Positions 7,806 to 15,921 of a stretch of DNA of 64,000 nt are shown one piece after another. A program made the translations under genes and the position numbers. The notes beneath the pieces are model-generated. The model was not told the DNA's origin and searched no databases. It saw nothing but the letters and a program-made list of their open reading frames with translations. How positions within the stretch are numbered: position 1 is the stretch's first letter; every line of letters begins with the position of its first letter. Source of the stretch: Shewanella kaireitica. Its GTDB lineage: Bacteria; Pseudomonadota; Gammaproteobacteria; Enterobacterales; Shewanellaceae. Where the stretch lies: NCBI RefSeq assembly GCF_023284045.1, contig NZ_JAKIKQ010000001.1, positions 62,001-126,000 on the forward strand, in the 5' to 3' direction.

Positions 7806-8867
7806 TTAGAAGTCGAAACGCATACCTATGGTAACAATATCATCACCAAGGTCTTGTTTAATGTTACTCAGCATCATGTCGCCGTCATACTTAGTATAGT
7901 GTCCATAAATAAGCGTGTTCTTGCTTAAGCGGTAATCGGCACCAACACTGAACTGCTGAATATCGACGTTGCTGACGGTTTCTAGACCACCATCGACATT
8001 ACCAACATAGCGGCTGACGTATTTGCCTAGACCGGAATCATCACTACCGTACATCGCTTTCAGTTTTAAGTTACCCATCACGTATGCTGCGTTGACGAAG
8101 TATGTGTCACCTTCAAGATTGGCATACTTGCTGTCAACATGTTCACTGTTTTGGTAGAAACCACCTAGAATAACATTGCCTAGTTTTACTTGAGCAACAC
8201 CACGGTAAGCTTTAATGTTTTCAATACTGTCATTGTAAGCGGCTGATACATAGTAGTTCTGCGCTTTTAGCGCTTTGTCACCAATTGTTGCACTCAGTGC
8301 ATACATATTGTCGGTATACTTTTCTTCACCATCAGTATCAACTTGATCGTAGTTATCATCCATCAAGTAAGTTGCGTTTAAGGTGACAAGATCTGCAATT
8401 TTTGGTGAGTAGTAAGTAAAACCATCAGCACTACGTGTTTGGCCCGCAGCTAATAGGTCGATGTCTGAGTTAGTATTACCAAACAAGTCAAACCCGCCTT
8501 CAGCGGCTTTGAAAACGGTGTCGTTACGGCCCACAAGAATAGTACCTGCTGCTGCAGACTTAAGACCTAAAAAGGTATTACGTGCGCCGAATGTGTCACC
8601 TGAGTTGTCGAAGTTGCTTACGCCAAACTCCATTTGGTAGACAACTTCTAACTCGTCATTAATTTTTTCAGTGCCTTTAACGCCTAACCAAGAGAAGTTG
8701 TTCTCAATGATAGTGCCAGATTTTTGGTTTTGGGTGGCGAGACCCATGTCTGAATTGGTGATTGCTAGGTCAGCACGACCATAAAAGTTCGGGCCATCAG
8801 CTAGTGCTGTAAAAGAGGTGGCGGTTAGTGCTGAGATAATAGTGGCGGACAGAACAGTTTTTTTCAT
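7806..8867 (-). CDS. Gram-negative outer-membrane porin (copy 2)
   Basis: This is a paralogue of the 6276-7307 porin, with signal peptide MKKTVLSATIISALTATSFT, cleavage after ALA, mature start PNFYGRADLAITNSD and C-terminal VTIGMRFDF ending in Phe. I choose ATG 8867 over the in-frame ATG at 8873 because AGGAAG lies six bases before 8867 but directly abuts 8873. The product is 353 residues. Differences from copy 1 concentrate in the extracellular-loop regions, as expected for porins that diverge in permeability or phage exposure. The leader carries two dyads and a CRP-like site, listed separately. Confidence 0.93.
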   Translation of the reverse strand: MKKTVLSATIISALTATSFTALADGPNFYGRADLAITNSDMGLATQNQKSGTIIENNFSWLGVKGTEKINDELEVVYQMEFGVSNFDNSGDTFGARNTFLGLKSAAAGTILVGRNDTVFKAAEGGFDLFGNTNSDIDLLAAGQTRSADGFTYYSPKIADLVTLNATYLMDDNYDQVDTDGEEKYTDNMYALSATIGDKALKAQNYYVSAAYNDSIENIKAYRGVAQVKLGNVILGGFYQNSEHVDSKYANLEGDTYFVNAAYVMGNLKLKAMYGSDDSGLGKYVSRYVGNVDGGLETVSNVDIQQFSVGADYRLSKNTLIYGHYTKYDGDMMLSNIKQDLGDDIVTIGMRFDF

Positions 8868-8916
8868 TTTCATCTTCCTATAGCTTGAAGCTATTCTAAG
8901 TTTGGGCTGCCATCTC

Positions 8917-8940
8917 GGTTATTGAACCGGTTGAATAACC
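8917..8940. promoter_or_regulatory. Near-perfect dyad upstream of porin 2
   Basis: GGTTATT-G-AACCGGTT-G-AATAACC reads the same on both strands except at the two symmetric G positions. It lies 50 nt upstream of the porin start, where it could be an operator or a 5'-UTR hairpin. No known regulator is recognised from the sequence. Confidence 0.45.
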
Positions 8941-9024
8941 AAGGTGAAGCTGTATTTGTCGATAGAAATACTGCAATGAAAGGGAACTTATAAGTGTGAT
9001 CTCAGTCAAGTTTTGCGGATGATG

Positions 9025-9040
9025 TGTGATATCAATCATA
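9025..9040. promoter_or_regulatory. CRP-like binding site
   Basis: TGTGATATCAATCATA keeps TGTGA in the left half and 4 of 5 bases of TCACA in the right, with the standard 6-nt spacer. It is about 160 nt upstream of the porin start. CRP is a major respiratory regulator in Shewanella, but this is a consensus match only. Confidence 0.35.
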
Positions 9041-9224
9041 ACTGTTTACCTATATTAAACAGTTGCTTAATTGAAATTAGATAGTTGATTACAGGGATGT
9101 TTCGAAACACTGTTTTTTGCTTTAAATCGTTTACATAGCTTTCATTGCTGCAGGGAATAATTTAGAGTTTTCAGCAGAATTAATATAAAATTGACCATCA
9201 CATTTTATCTATTACGCCTCCAGA

Positions 9225-10064
9225 TTGAGTATTACCTTGAATAATCAAATTTTGTCAGACGCCTACCTGAATCGTTTTGCTGGTATTGGTCGTTTATACG
9301 GTCAACAAGCACTTCATTGTTTTGCTCAATCTCATGTTGTGGTTGTTGGAATTGGTGGTGTTGGCACATGGGTGGCGGAGTCTTTAGCGAGAAGTGGCGT
9401 GGGGCAAATTACGCTGATTGACCTAGATGATATTTGCGTGACTAACACTAATCGTCAAGCCCATACGTTAAAAGAGACGATTGGTGAATCTAAAGTCGAG
9501 GTGATGGCACAACGATTAAAGCAGATTAACCCAGAGTGTGTCGTGAATGAGGTAGAAGACTTTATTACCGTAGATAACTTGGCGGAATATTTTCTAGGAA
9601 AGAAAGCGGGTGGCGATTTGGATTATGTTGTTGACTGTATCGATGCAGTAAAACCAAAGACCGCGTTAATCGCTTGGTGTAAAAGGCAAAAACTGCCAAT
9701 TATTACTGTTGGTGGGGCGGGAGGCCAGAGCGATCCTACCCAAGTACAAGTCACCGATCTTGCCAAGACTTACCAAGATCCTTTACTTGCTAAAGTGCGC
9801 AATTTGCTAAGACGTGAGTATAATTTTTCTAAAAATGTAGCGCGTCGATTTGGCATTGAAGCTGTGTTCTCGACCGAGCAGTTAGTGTACCCGCAAACCG
9901 ACGGTTCAGTGTGTAATACCAAGGCAACGGCTGATGGTAATATGCGCATGGATTGTGCTTCAGGCTTTGGTGCGGTAACCGTTGTCACTGGTACATTTGG
10001 TTTTGTTGCGGTTAGTAGAGTGCTAAGCAAACTTGCAGCTAAAGCACAACGCAGTGAGTCATAA
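9225..10064 (+). CDS. tcdA: tRNA threonylcarbamoyladenosine dehydratase TcdA (CsdL)
   Basis: TcdA is an E1-like, ATP-dependent enzyme that converts t6A37 in tRNA to the cyclic ct6A form. The 279-residue product has the ThiF/MoeB nucleotide-binding motif GIGGVG at 42-47, DLDDICVTNTNRQAH at about 66-80, and DCIDAVKPK at about 141-149. The C-terminal CASGFGAVTVVTGTFGF block is typical of TcdA. The N-terminus aligns with E. coli TcdA when the TTG at 9225 is used. No clear Shine-Dalgarno supports it, so the exact start is uncertain by a few codons (TTG 9237 is also possible). Confidence 0.92.
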   Translation: MSITLNNQILSDAYLNRFAGIGRLYGQQALHCFAQSHVVVVGIGGVGTWVAESLARSGVGQITLIDLDDICVTNTNRQAHTLKETIGESKVEVMAQRLKQINPECVVNEVEDFITVDNLAEYFLGKKAGGDLDYVVDCIDAVKPKTALIAWCKRQKLPIITVGGAGGQSDPTQVQVTDLAKTYQDPLLAKVRNLLRREYNFSKNVARRFGIEAVFSTEQLVYPQTDGSVCNTKATADGNMRMDCASGFGAVTVVTGTFGFVAVSRVLSKLAAKAQRSES

Positions 10065-10217
10065 TCATTGCTTGAGTAACCTATCCGTTAGGGCTGATGT
10101 TCTGACGGTCGACTCACTAACAAGCTAACTTTTTGATCTTTATTTTTTTGACGCGATCTTTGGCACTGTTTTTGCTTTTATCTGGTTAGGAACAGAATTC
10201 TGACACTGGATTTGGCA

Positions 10218-10835
10218 ATGCAAAAAATTAACCTCAATGCACTTTCTTTTACTGGTAAATCAATTAAAAAATTGATCTTTAATGCAATGCTGTGGCTTTC
10301 TTTGGCATGTACTGCGTTATTATTCTCGCCAGTTAATTTTCTTGCCTCAATTAATCTTGCTGAATTTTCCGAGCAACATGCCAATCTAATCGGTTTAGGT
10401 TTGATCATCGGCGCCGCGTATTTATTGACACAGATCCTTAACTATTTCCTTGATGAGGCCATTGGCTATTTAAGTGATAAACGCTCAGTTGAAGTTATTG
10501 AAGAGAAAGTAAAACTATTAGACCCTACCGAACGTGCTTTGTTGAGAGAGTTTTTTCTACAGGGAGAAACGATTTTGACTCTGCCTGAAGCGGAGCAAGC
10601 TGTGAAGAGCTTGTCTAAAGCGGGAATACTGGAACATCTTGGTAATCAAAAGCATTATGCTATTCAAGGTTCAACCGCAGATTTTAAAATATCGATGCGT
10701 GCTCGTGAGTACCTAAATCGTCAAGTGCTGCGCTTTCCGGTTGGAGAGCCTAGTGCTGAAGAGATGAAAAACCTGATTAAAGCTCGCCCACAGTTCATCA
10801 ATAGTTTTGTTACTCCGCGCAAACACGCGGCTTAA
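10218..10835 (+). CDS. SieB-like inner-membrane protein
   Basis: A 205-residue protein with two transmembrane helices near the N-terminus (about 22-42 and 57-77), followed by a charged cytoplasmic domain with a helix-rich segment LLDPTERALLREFFLQGET. The layout resembles the phage superinfection-exclusion SieB family, to which such Shewanella proteins are often assigned; the match is from memory of domain layout, not an alignment. There are no phage genes around it, so a chromosomal housekeeping or stress role is as likely as defence. The ATG at 10218 has a weak TGGA site; an in-frame TTG two codons earlier is less likely. Confidence 0.6.
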   Translation: MQKINLNALSFTGKSIKKLIFNAMLWLSLACTALLFSPVNFLASINLAEFSEQHANLIGLGLIIGAAYLLTQILNYFLDEAIGYLSDKRSVEVIEEKVKLLDPTERALLREFFLQGETILTLPEAEQAVKSLSKAGILEHLGNQKHYAIQGSTADFKISMRAREYLNRQVLRFPVGEPSAEEMKNLIKARPQFINSFVTPRKHAA

Positions 10836-10883
10836 GCTTTTTAGCTGTGGCTGGTTCTGTTCGCTTTATAGTGAAAAACGGAC

Positions 10884-10908
10884 AAAAAAATGGGGGCAAA
10901 TAGCCCCC
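10884..10908 (-). terminator. Terminator of the DUF3149 gene
   Basis: On the minus strand GGGGGC-TATTT-GCCCCC is followed by ATTTTTTT, a strong intrinsic terminator just past the stop at 10931. It also ends near the SieB-like gene coming from the other side. Confidence 0.9.
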
Positions 10909-10930
10909 TGCATTAATAGAACGTTGGAGA

Positions 10931-11065
10931 TTAACTCTCAGGATCCGCAGACTTGGTATAGAACATCCACATTAGATAGGAAACAATGCCTATCGTACTA
11001 AATATAACGATCATTGATAGCAAGCCGATAGCGTTGCCAAACATCAAATCTAACCAGAATGCCAT
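10931..11065 (-). CDS. Small membrane protein, DUF3149-like
   Basis: This is a 44-residue protein beginning MAFWLDLMFGNAIGLLSMIV, with one transmembrane helix (about 14-38) and a short polar tail. The MAFWxDLMFGNxxGLLS opening is that of the DUF3149 family of single-span proteins, whose function is unknown. I choose ATG 11065 because GAGGA lies seven bases upstream. A longer in-frame start at 11140 overlaps the FNR-like box and has no ribosome-binding site. The FNR-like box about 70 nt upstream suggests anaerobic control. Monocistronic with its own terminator. Confidence 0.8.
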   Translation of the reverse strand: MAFWLDLMFGNAIGLLSMIVIFSTIGIVSYLMWMFYTKSADPES

Positions 11066-11126
11066 GTCCGAAATCCTCTTTCTTCTTAGTTCACAGTTAA
11101 AGTACTCCTCTCGATTAATGACGTAA

Positions 11127-11140
11127 TTGATCTTGGTCAA
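11127..11140 (-). promoter_or_regulatory. FNR/EtrA-like box upstream of DUF3149 gene
   Basis: TTGATCTTGGTCAA matches 9 of 10 defined positions of TTGATNNNNATCAA. Its centre is 68 nt upstream of the ATG. A weak -10-like TACTTT (11105-11100 on the minus strand) would place the box near -41, the usual class II activator position. Confidence 0.55.
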
Positions 11141-11311
11141 GTTACTACCTAGTTATTGGGAATTTGCTGCACGAGTGTTAATAAAGATGCTGTTGATCAC
11201 GTTTTGCTAATGTGGTGGTTCGCTAAAGTAAATTTCGTAGCTTGAATCGGGATGTTTTTTGCCGTCGAGGCTGAATTTTGCTCAGTTGATAAGAAAGTCA
11301 AATCAAAGTGC

Positions 11312-11339
11312 TTGCCATTACGATATCGGAAGGTATAAT
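11312..11339 (+). promoter_or_regulatory. Sigma-70 promoter of tRNA-Leu
   Basis: TTGCCA (11312-11317), a 16-nt spacer and a perfect TATAAT (11334-11339) are followed by a short leader and the tRNA at 11384. Confidence 0.75.
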
Positions 11340-11383
11340 TCGCATCACTCCTTGAGGTCCACCTCATTGAGTCGAGTAACAAA

Positions 11384-11468
11384 GCCTGAGTGGTGGAATT
11401 GGTAGACACGTCGGATTCAAAATCCGATTTCGAAAGAAGTGACGGTTCAAGTCCGTCCTCAGGTACCA
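11384..11468 (+). tRNA. tRNA-Leu (anticodon CAA)
   Basis: This is an 85-nt class II tRNA. The acceptor arms GCCTGAG and CTCAGGT pair with a terminal G-U. The anticodon stem TCGGATT-CAA-AATCCGA gives anticodon CAA, reading UUG. A variable arm is present, the T-loop is GGTTCAAGTCC, and CCA is encoded at 11466-11468. It is a single tRNA gene with its own promoter and terminator. No integrase or duplicated attachment site is seen next to it. Confidence 0.96.
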
Positions 11469-11490
11469 TTTCTCTTAAAGAGAAATAATC

Positions 11491-11515
11491 AAACCGACAT
11501 TAAGTCGGTTTTTTT
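11491..11515 (+). terminator. Terminator of tRNA-Leu
   Basis: AAACCGAC-ATTAA-GTCGGTTTTTTT forms a stem with a T-run 22 nt after the tRNA. A weaker hairpin (TCTCTT/AAGAGA) lies between them. Confidence 0.9.
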
Positions 11516-11642
11516 GTGCCTGAAATTTAGTATGAGCTTTTATCTTGGTGATTGCATGCTTTTCGTCGTTAAACTTAATTCAACTTCAGCCACATATCTA
11601 TGCTCCAAAAAGACTTCAAACTAGGAAGTTTTATTTTGTTAG

Positions 11643-11672
11643 AAAAAGGCACCCATTACGGATGCCTTTTTT
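11643..11672. terminator. Terminator downstream of the M50 protease gene
   Basis: AAAAAGGCA and TGCCTTTTT enclose a CCCATTACGGA loop with further CC/GG pairing. It lies 27 nt after the minus-strand stop at 11699 and is symmetric enough to act both ways. Confidence 0.88.
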
Positions 11673-11698
11673 ACTGGATAGGGTTGTCCAGTCTTAAG

Positions 11699-12829
11699 TT
11701 AACTTTTTAAGATCTCTAAAGGCAGCGCCAACATGTCATCGCCGCTCCCTGCAAAGTACCAGATAATTCCAATCAAGCATCCAACTGTGAGGAAATACCA
11801 TACTGCTGAGAAGATCTGACCGTAGCGATCAAGTGGCAGTAAGTGACTTTGATGACGTGTTTTCCATTCAAAGACGATTTCAGCGCTACCAATAAGTAGC
11901 AGGAAGCCTAACAGCGCTAAGCCAAGGCTATAGCTGATGTAGACGCCAACTGCTGCGCCTGCAATACATGCAACAAGCCCCATAACGCTGTTCATAGAAA
12001 AGCTGATGCTTTTGAGAATATGACCACCATCAAGGGGCAATATCGGTAACAAGTTAAACAGATTCAGCAATGCATTAAAGGCCGCTAATCCGGCAAAGAA
12101 GATATTACCTGTTACCCAATAGGCAATCAGCGCAGCGATTGACATGAATAGGCCAAATGTAGGCCCCATTATTGAGATCACTACATCTTGCCAGCGAGTA
12201 TTTATTTTCTCATCACTTAAGGCTAAGCCGCCCATAAAGGGGATGAGGTAGATCCCTTTTGTTTTCATGCCAAAATACTTCATCGCACGAATATGACCAT
12301 ATTCATGGAATACCAAACAGGCAATAAGCGCGAGAGCAAACTGAAATGAAAACAACCAAGAGTAGGCGGCTACACTGGCGCCAGCTAATACGACTTTAAT
12401 CACCTTGGCGCTTTTTAATAGCTTAAAGCCCAGAGATGCAAGGCCGATCATGCTAAATTGCTTTTTTTCTACAATAGCGACAGTTGGGACTTGTTGCTCA
12501 ATATCTTTAGTGTTGCGCTTGCCGCTAGCGATGACGTTCTCATCTTGCAACAGGCGGTAATCGATGACAAAAGGCTGCCAACGTAAATCCGTTTCTAAGG
12601 TGATTTTTATGGTTTTATGTGGGACTTCATCTGGTGAATCAATTGTGGCTGGAGTTGCAGTATTAAGCTCAAAAGAGTGGCTTTTTAAGCCTTCGTTATC
12701 TGCACTTGCTTGAATAACCGAAACTAAGGTGTCACCCCAAAACAGTTGTTGCCAGCCTGCCAATGAGCCTTCTAAGCGAAGCGGCTTACCTAGGCAGTCA
12801 ATTTTCAATAATTCCACGTCATATCTCAA
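11699..12829 (-). CDS. M50 family (site-2-protease-like) membrane metalloprotease
   Basis: An integral membrane zinc protease of the S2P/M50 group, which cleaves substrates within the membrane. The zinc motif HEYGH is at 175-179 and the second ligand motif LPLDGGH at 264-270, both in hydrophobic segments. There are about six membrane spans between 145 and 365. The first ~120 residues form a soluble domain, and no PDZ domain is apparent, unlike RseP. The only in-frame starts are a TTG at 12829 and codons just after it, with no clear ribosome-binding site, so the N-terminus is uncertain. The substrate is unknown; the gene stands alone with its own terminator. Confidence 0.85.
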   Translation of the reverse strand: MRYDVELLKIDCLGKPLRLEGSLAGWQQLFWGDTLVSVIQASADNEGLKSHSFELNTATPATIDSPDEVPHKTIKITLETDLRWQPFVIDYRLLQDENVIASGKRNTKDIEQQVPTVAIVEKKQFSMIGLASLGFKLLKSAKVIKVVLAGASVAAYSWLFSFQFALALIACLVFHEYGHIRAMKYFGMKTKGIYLIPFMGGLALSDEKINTRWQDVVISIMGPTFGLFMSIAALIAYWVTGNIFFAGLAAFNALLNLFNLLPILPLDGGHILKSISFSMNSVMGLVACIAGAAVGVYISYSLGLALLGFLLLIGSAEIVFEWKTRHQSHLLPLDRYGQIFSAVWYFLTVGCLIGIIWYFAGSGDDMLALPLEILKS

Positions 12830-12902
12830 CGATTTAAAGTAACGTTATTATGACGCTAACCATCACCCTTAGGCAATGGTTGTAAATCTGCCTGTTGCGG
12901 GG

Positions 12903-14573
12903 TTATTTCTTAATACTGTAATCGTAGTTGATCTCTTGATTACAGTTGGTGATACAGCAGGGACCATGTTCTCTTTGAGTTCGGTTGAACGCGCCACCAA
13001 TATGGATCTCGATATTGGCGAAAACATGTTTTAATGCATCAATGCGGTAGTTTTTGTAGTAGCTTTCTACTTCTTGCTTAGTCGTTTCAAACTCTGTTTC
13101 TTCTTCACGCATAGTGCTGATGATTCGTCGCTTCTCTTCCAGCATTCCTTTGACTTGTTCAACCATCATCTCATCATCTTGCCATTGGGTTTTAGGAGGC
13201 AGATTACCTAGTTGTCCCTCAATATTTTTTACTGCGATTCTCATTGAGGTGATGCTCTCTTTGAGCTGAACTAGGTTATGTTTGTGTTCGCTAATATGCA
13301 TGGCGCAGAATATTTCAGTTTTTGTTCCCGCTGTTGCGCCAATGGCAACGACCTTCACCCCTTTATCGGCTTCGACTTTGCCACCGACTAAATCGCCGCG
13401 ACGACCGCTTGCATCGCAAACAATTAGCTGGTGTTTAGTTTTTGCGTGACTATGCAGGAGTTGTTTGGTTACAAGAATATTACCAGTGGCTTCAAGATTT
13501 GAGTATTGAACGAATTGAGCACTGATCTGCCCTTGAGCTTTGAGTGTGGTAGAAAGCGCATTGTCTTTTAGCTGACGGCCAATAACGCCTTTACTGACAG
13601 TAACATCGCCTTGAGCAATTAGGGTTGCAGAGTCGACAAAGCCCATCACCGTGATATCACCGCTGCTTTTAACCACCATACCTTCGCCAACATCACCGGT
13701 AATTAACACGCTGCCTTTAAAGTCGACATGGCCATAACCAACGTTGACATCTTTTATCTGCAGTACGTCATCAACTTGCATGCCATTTTTGGTTTCTACC
13801 GGTTGCCCTGCAACGCTTGCGATAAGCAGGTTAGGGTTATTGGCGCAAAACTCGGTGCCCTCTCCGGCAACCAATTTTATGTCTTTGCCTGGCTTAGCAA
13901 GCAGTTTGTCGCCAAAGACGTTGTAGCCATCAACTCCTGCAGTCGCCGGGTGCTTCAAAATAAGTGCGTTGCCGGCCTTTACCATGATGACCGAGCCGAG
14001 GTTGCGCATATCGACGCTGCCGTCACTATTCTCTTGAGGTTGCAGCAGCCTTTCTCGCGCCAACATGACTTTGCGCTCAATAGTGGCGGCTTTGCCATGA
14101 ACAGCCAAACGTCCACTGGCGATGATATTGCAACATTCATCACCTGGTAAAAGGTCGGCTAATTGTTTTAACGACAGTTCTATTTTGGGTTTACTTAAAC
14201 CAAGTTTAATATGCTGCGATTTTAAGTTTTGCAGGATATCTTTCAATGTGATCGTTTGGCCGCCATACGCTGCGGTCAATGTCATTGAAGCTTGCATTTT
14301 GTCATCGGAGAATTCAAAGCTGATTACTGCATCGCGACGCTCAGCGATTTCAAAACGTTGTTCAAACTGGCCGTCATCAGTGCCCGATAACTGGTTTATC
14401 TGGATAACAGCTTTGCTTATCGTCTCTTTGAGTGGAAATAGCTCGCTAAAGTCGGGAAATGCCAATAGCTCCACAATGTCCTTTTCAGTTAAAGGACCAT
14501 GGGTATTGGGAATGAGTGTTAATACGGCTTTTTTACCGTCAACACCTAACTCTATAAGCTCCGGATGCAGCAT
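12903..14573 (-). CDS. FapA/DUF342 family protein
   Basis: A 556-residue cytoplasmic protein of the FapA (DUF342) family. The family motif GVDGYNVFGDKLLAKPGKD is near 214-232, and a run of beta-helix-like short repeats follows (GDVGEGMVVKSSGDITVMGF, SKGVIGRQLK, LEATGNILVTKQL). The C-terminus (about 435-510) is coiled-coil rich. Members have been linked to flagellar assembly and envelope polymer systems, but the function is not established, and there are no flagellar genes here. The ATG is preceded by AGGGG. It ends close to the M50 gene without an obvious terminator. Confidence 0.85.
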   Translation of the reverse strand: MLHPELIELGVDGKKAVLTLIPNTHGPLTEKDIVELLAFPDFSELFPLKETISKAVIQINQLSGTDDGQFEQRFEIAERRDAVISFEFSDDKMQASMTLTAAYGGQTITLKDILQNLKSQHIKLGLSKPKIELSLKQLADLLPGDECCNIIASGRLAVHGKAATIERKVMLARERLLQPQENSDGSVDMRNLGSVIMVKAGNALILKHPATAGVDGYNVFGDKLLAKPGKDIKLVAGEGTEFCANNPNLLIASVAGQPVETKNGMQVDDVLQIKDVNVGYGHVDFKGSVLITGDVGEGMVVKSSGDITVMGFVDSATLIAQGDVTVSKGVIGRQLKDNALSTTLKAQGQISAQFVQYSNLEATGNILVTKQLLHSHAKTKHQLIVCDASGRRGDLVGGKVEADKGVKVVAIGATAGTKTEIFCAMHISEHKHNLVQLKESITSMRIAVKNIEGQLGNLPPKTQWQDDEMMVEQVKGMLEEKRRIISTMREEETEFETTKQEVESYYKNYRIDALKHVFANIEIHIGGAFNRTQREHGPCCITNCNQEINYDYSIKK

Positions 14574-14756
14574 GCAAACCCCTAGTATTTACTCTTTTTC
14601 TAAGAGATATTACCTTTGATTATAAGCATATAATATCCGTATACGGAAATATTAAATTAACAATATTTGACAAAGATATCAGTGAATATGTAACACGATA
14701 TTGGTTGCAGAATAATCAGCTGGTTAGAGGTTCAAAGTATACTTTAATACTCTGCT

Positions 14757-15785
14757 TTAACGTTTTGTGTTGGAGTATATTTTGTAGCGGTTATTCTCGG
14801 CACTGACGTTTACGTTGCCAAAGTTTTCAGCGATACAATCCGAATAGGGTAGGTGGCGGTTAGCAACAATATGGAACAACCCTCCCCGTACTAAATTGGC
14901 CGCGCTGGCTTTGACGAAATCTGTCGCAATATTGGTGGTACTGGTTAAGCCGTCATGAAAAGGAGGGTTAGAGATAATGCCATTGTAGTGCTGATTGGTT
15001 TGCGCCATGCCGTCAGATGCAAATACATTGGCGTTAAGTCCGTTGGCTTGCATTGTTAGTTTGCAAGAGGCTAGAGCCATCGCGTTAATGTCGACGCAAT
15101 CAAGCTTGAGTGTCGGTTGTGCCGTTAGTAATGCTGCGGCGATTACCCCTGCACCACAGCCAAAATCAAGCACATTCCCTTGCATTTTCGGCAGGTTTTC
15201 GAGCAGTAACTTAGTGCCTTCATCAAGTTTTTTCTCACTAAACACGCCTACCAGGTTACAGATAGTGATCTCACCTTGTGGGGTTTGCAGTTGATACTTG
15301 CTGTACCAATCTTGCAGTTTTATCTCTGGTGCGGGTCGATTTAGCTCACTGGTGAATACGATGCAGTGGCGGGCATTATCCATTTTAAATGCTTTGTCGA
15401 AGTAATCAGGGAGTTGTTTAGGTAATGACTTAATACCGCCTTTATTCTCACCAACAACAATGAGCTGTCCTTGAGGTTTAAGGTGTTTCGCCGCTAAGTT
15501 GAATAGATACGGTGCTAGTGCTTTGGCTTTTGGAAAATAGACTATGACGCTATCAAAGCACTCTTGGCTAGGCAGCTGATGACCAAAATACAATTGCAGA
15601 TTTTTGGCTGCGTAGGGCTGCATTATAAGGTGGTGATGAAAATCCAATGCTAAGGCACTTACGCTCGACGCGCTATCTAACAGCGCTTTAAGAAGTGTAT
15701 CACCTTCGTAGTTGAGTACTAATACAGATTGGTCTTTGACTAAATCACTATTTCTAAGAAGGACTTGCGAAGCGTTGGTTAGCAT
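14757..15785 (-). CDS. rsmC: 16S rRNA (guanine1207-N2)-methyltransferase RsmC
   Basis: RsmC methylates G1207 of 16S rRNA in the 30S subunit using SAM. The 342-residue length matches the family, which has a degenerate N-terminal methyltransferase-like domain and an active C-terminal one. The SAM-binding DFGCGAG is at 207-213 and the catalytic NPPFHDG at 273-279, both diagnostic. It has 180 nt of its own upstream of fapA and sits alone. Confidence 0.95.
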   Translation of the reverse strand: MLTNASQVLLRNSDLVKDQSVLVLNYEGDTLLKALLDSASSVSALALDFHHHLIMQPYAAKNLQLYFGHQLPSQECFDSVIVYFPKAKALAPYLFNLAAKHLKPQGQLIVVGENKGGIKSLPKQLPDYFDKAFKMDNARHCIVFTSELNRPAPEIKLQDWYSKYQLQTPQGEITICNLVGVFSEKKLDEGTKLLLENLPKMQGNVLDFGCGAGVIAAALLTAQPTLKLDCVDINAMALASCKLTMQANGLNANVFASDGMAQTNQHYNGIISNPPFHDGLTSTTNIATDFVKASAANLVRGGLFHIVANRHLPYSDCIAENFGNVNVSAENNRYKIYSNTKR

Positions 15786-15860
15786 GAGTTTTCAAGGTCG
15801 GATGTTAAGTGGCAGTAATTATACCCAATTGGCCTAAATATGCACATTGCACCAATATAA

Positions 15861-15895
15861 AAATGCCAGCTAACCACAAAAATTAACTGGCATTT
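15861..15895 (-). terminator. Terminator of the alkaline phosphatase gene
   Basis: AAATGCCAG and CTGGCATTT enclose a 17-nt loop. On the minus strand the stem is followed by TTTTAT, and it lies 27 nt after the stop at 15922. Confidence 0.75.
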
Positions 15896-15921
15896 ATTCT
15901 TAATGTTAGATTGTTATTAGA

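Larger units (their letters stand above)
8868..9224. promoter_or_regulatory. Divergent porin 2 / tcdA regulatory region
   Basis: This 357-nt region serves the leftward porin and rightward tcdA. It contains a small palindrome, ATAGCTT-G-AAGCTAT (8880-8894), next to the porin ribosome-binding site, a near-perfect 24-nt dyad (8917-8940) and a CRP-like site (9025-9040). I could not fix the -10/-35 elements. Confidence 0.5.

Noticed and set aside
7635..7928. Rightward 97-codon open frame between the porins
   Set aside because: It runs antisense into porin copy 2 and across that gene's terminator; no ribosome-binding site or recognisable protein.
11384..11515. tRNA-Leu as an integration site for an element
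   Set aside because: No integrase, no repeated tRNA 3' end and only ordinary chromosomal genes on both sides.
13728..14619. Overlapping open frames on the plus strand inside the FapA-like gene
   Set aside because: They are antisense to a well-supported gene and have low-complexity, non-protein-like composition.
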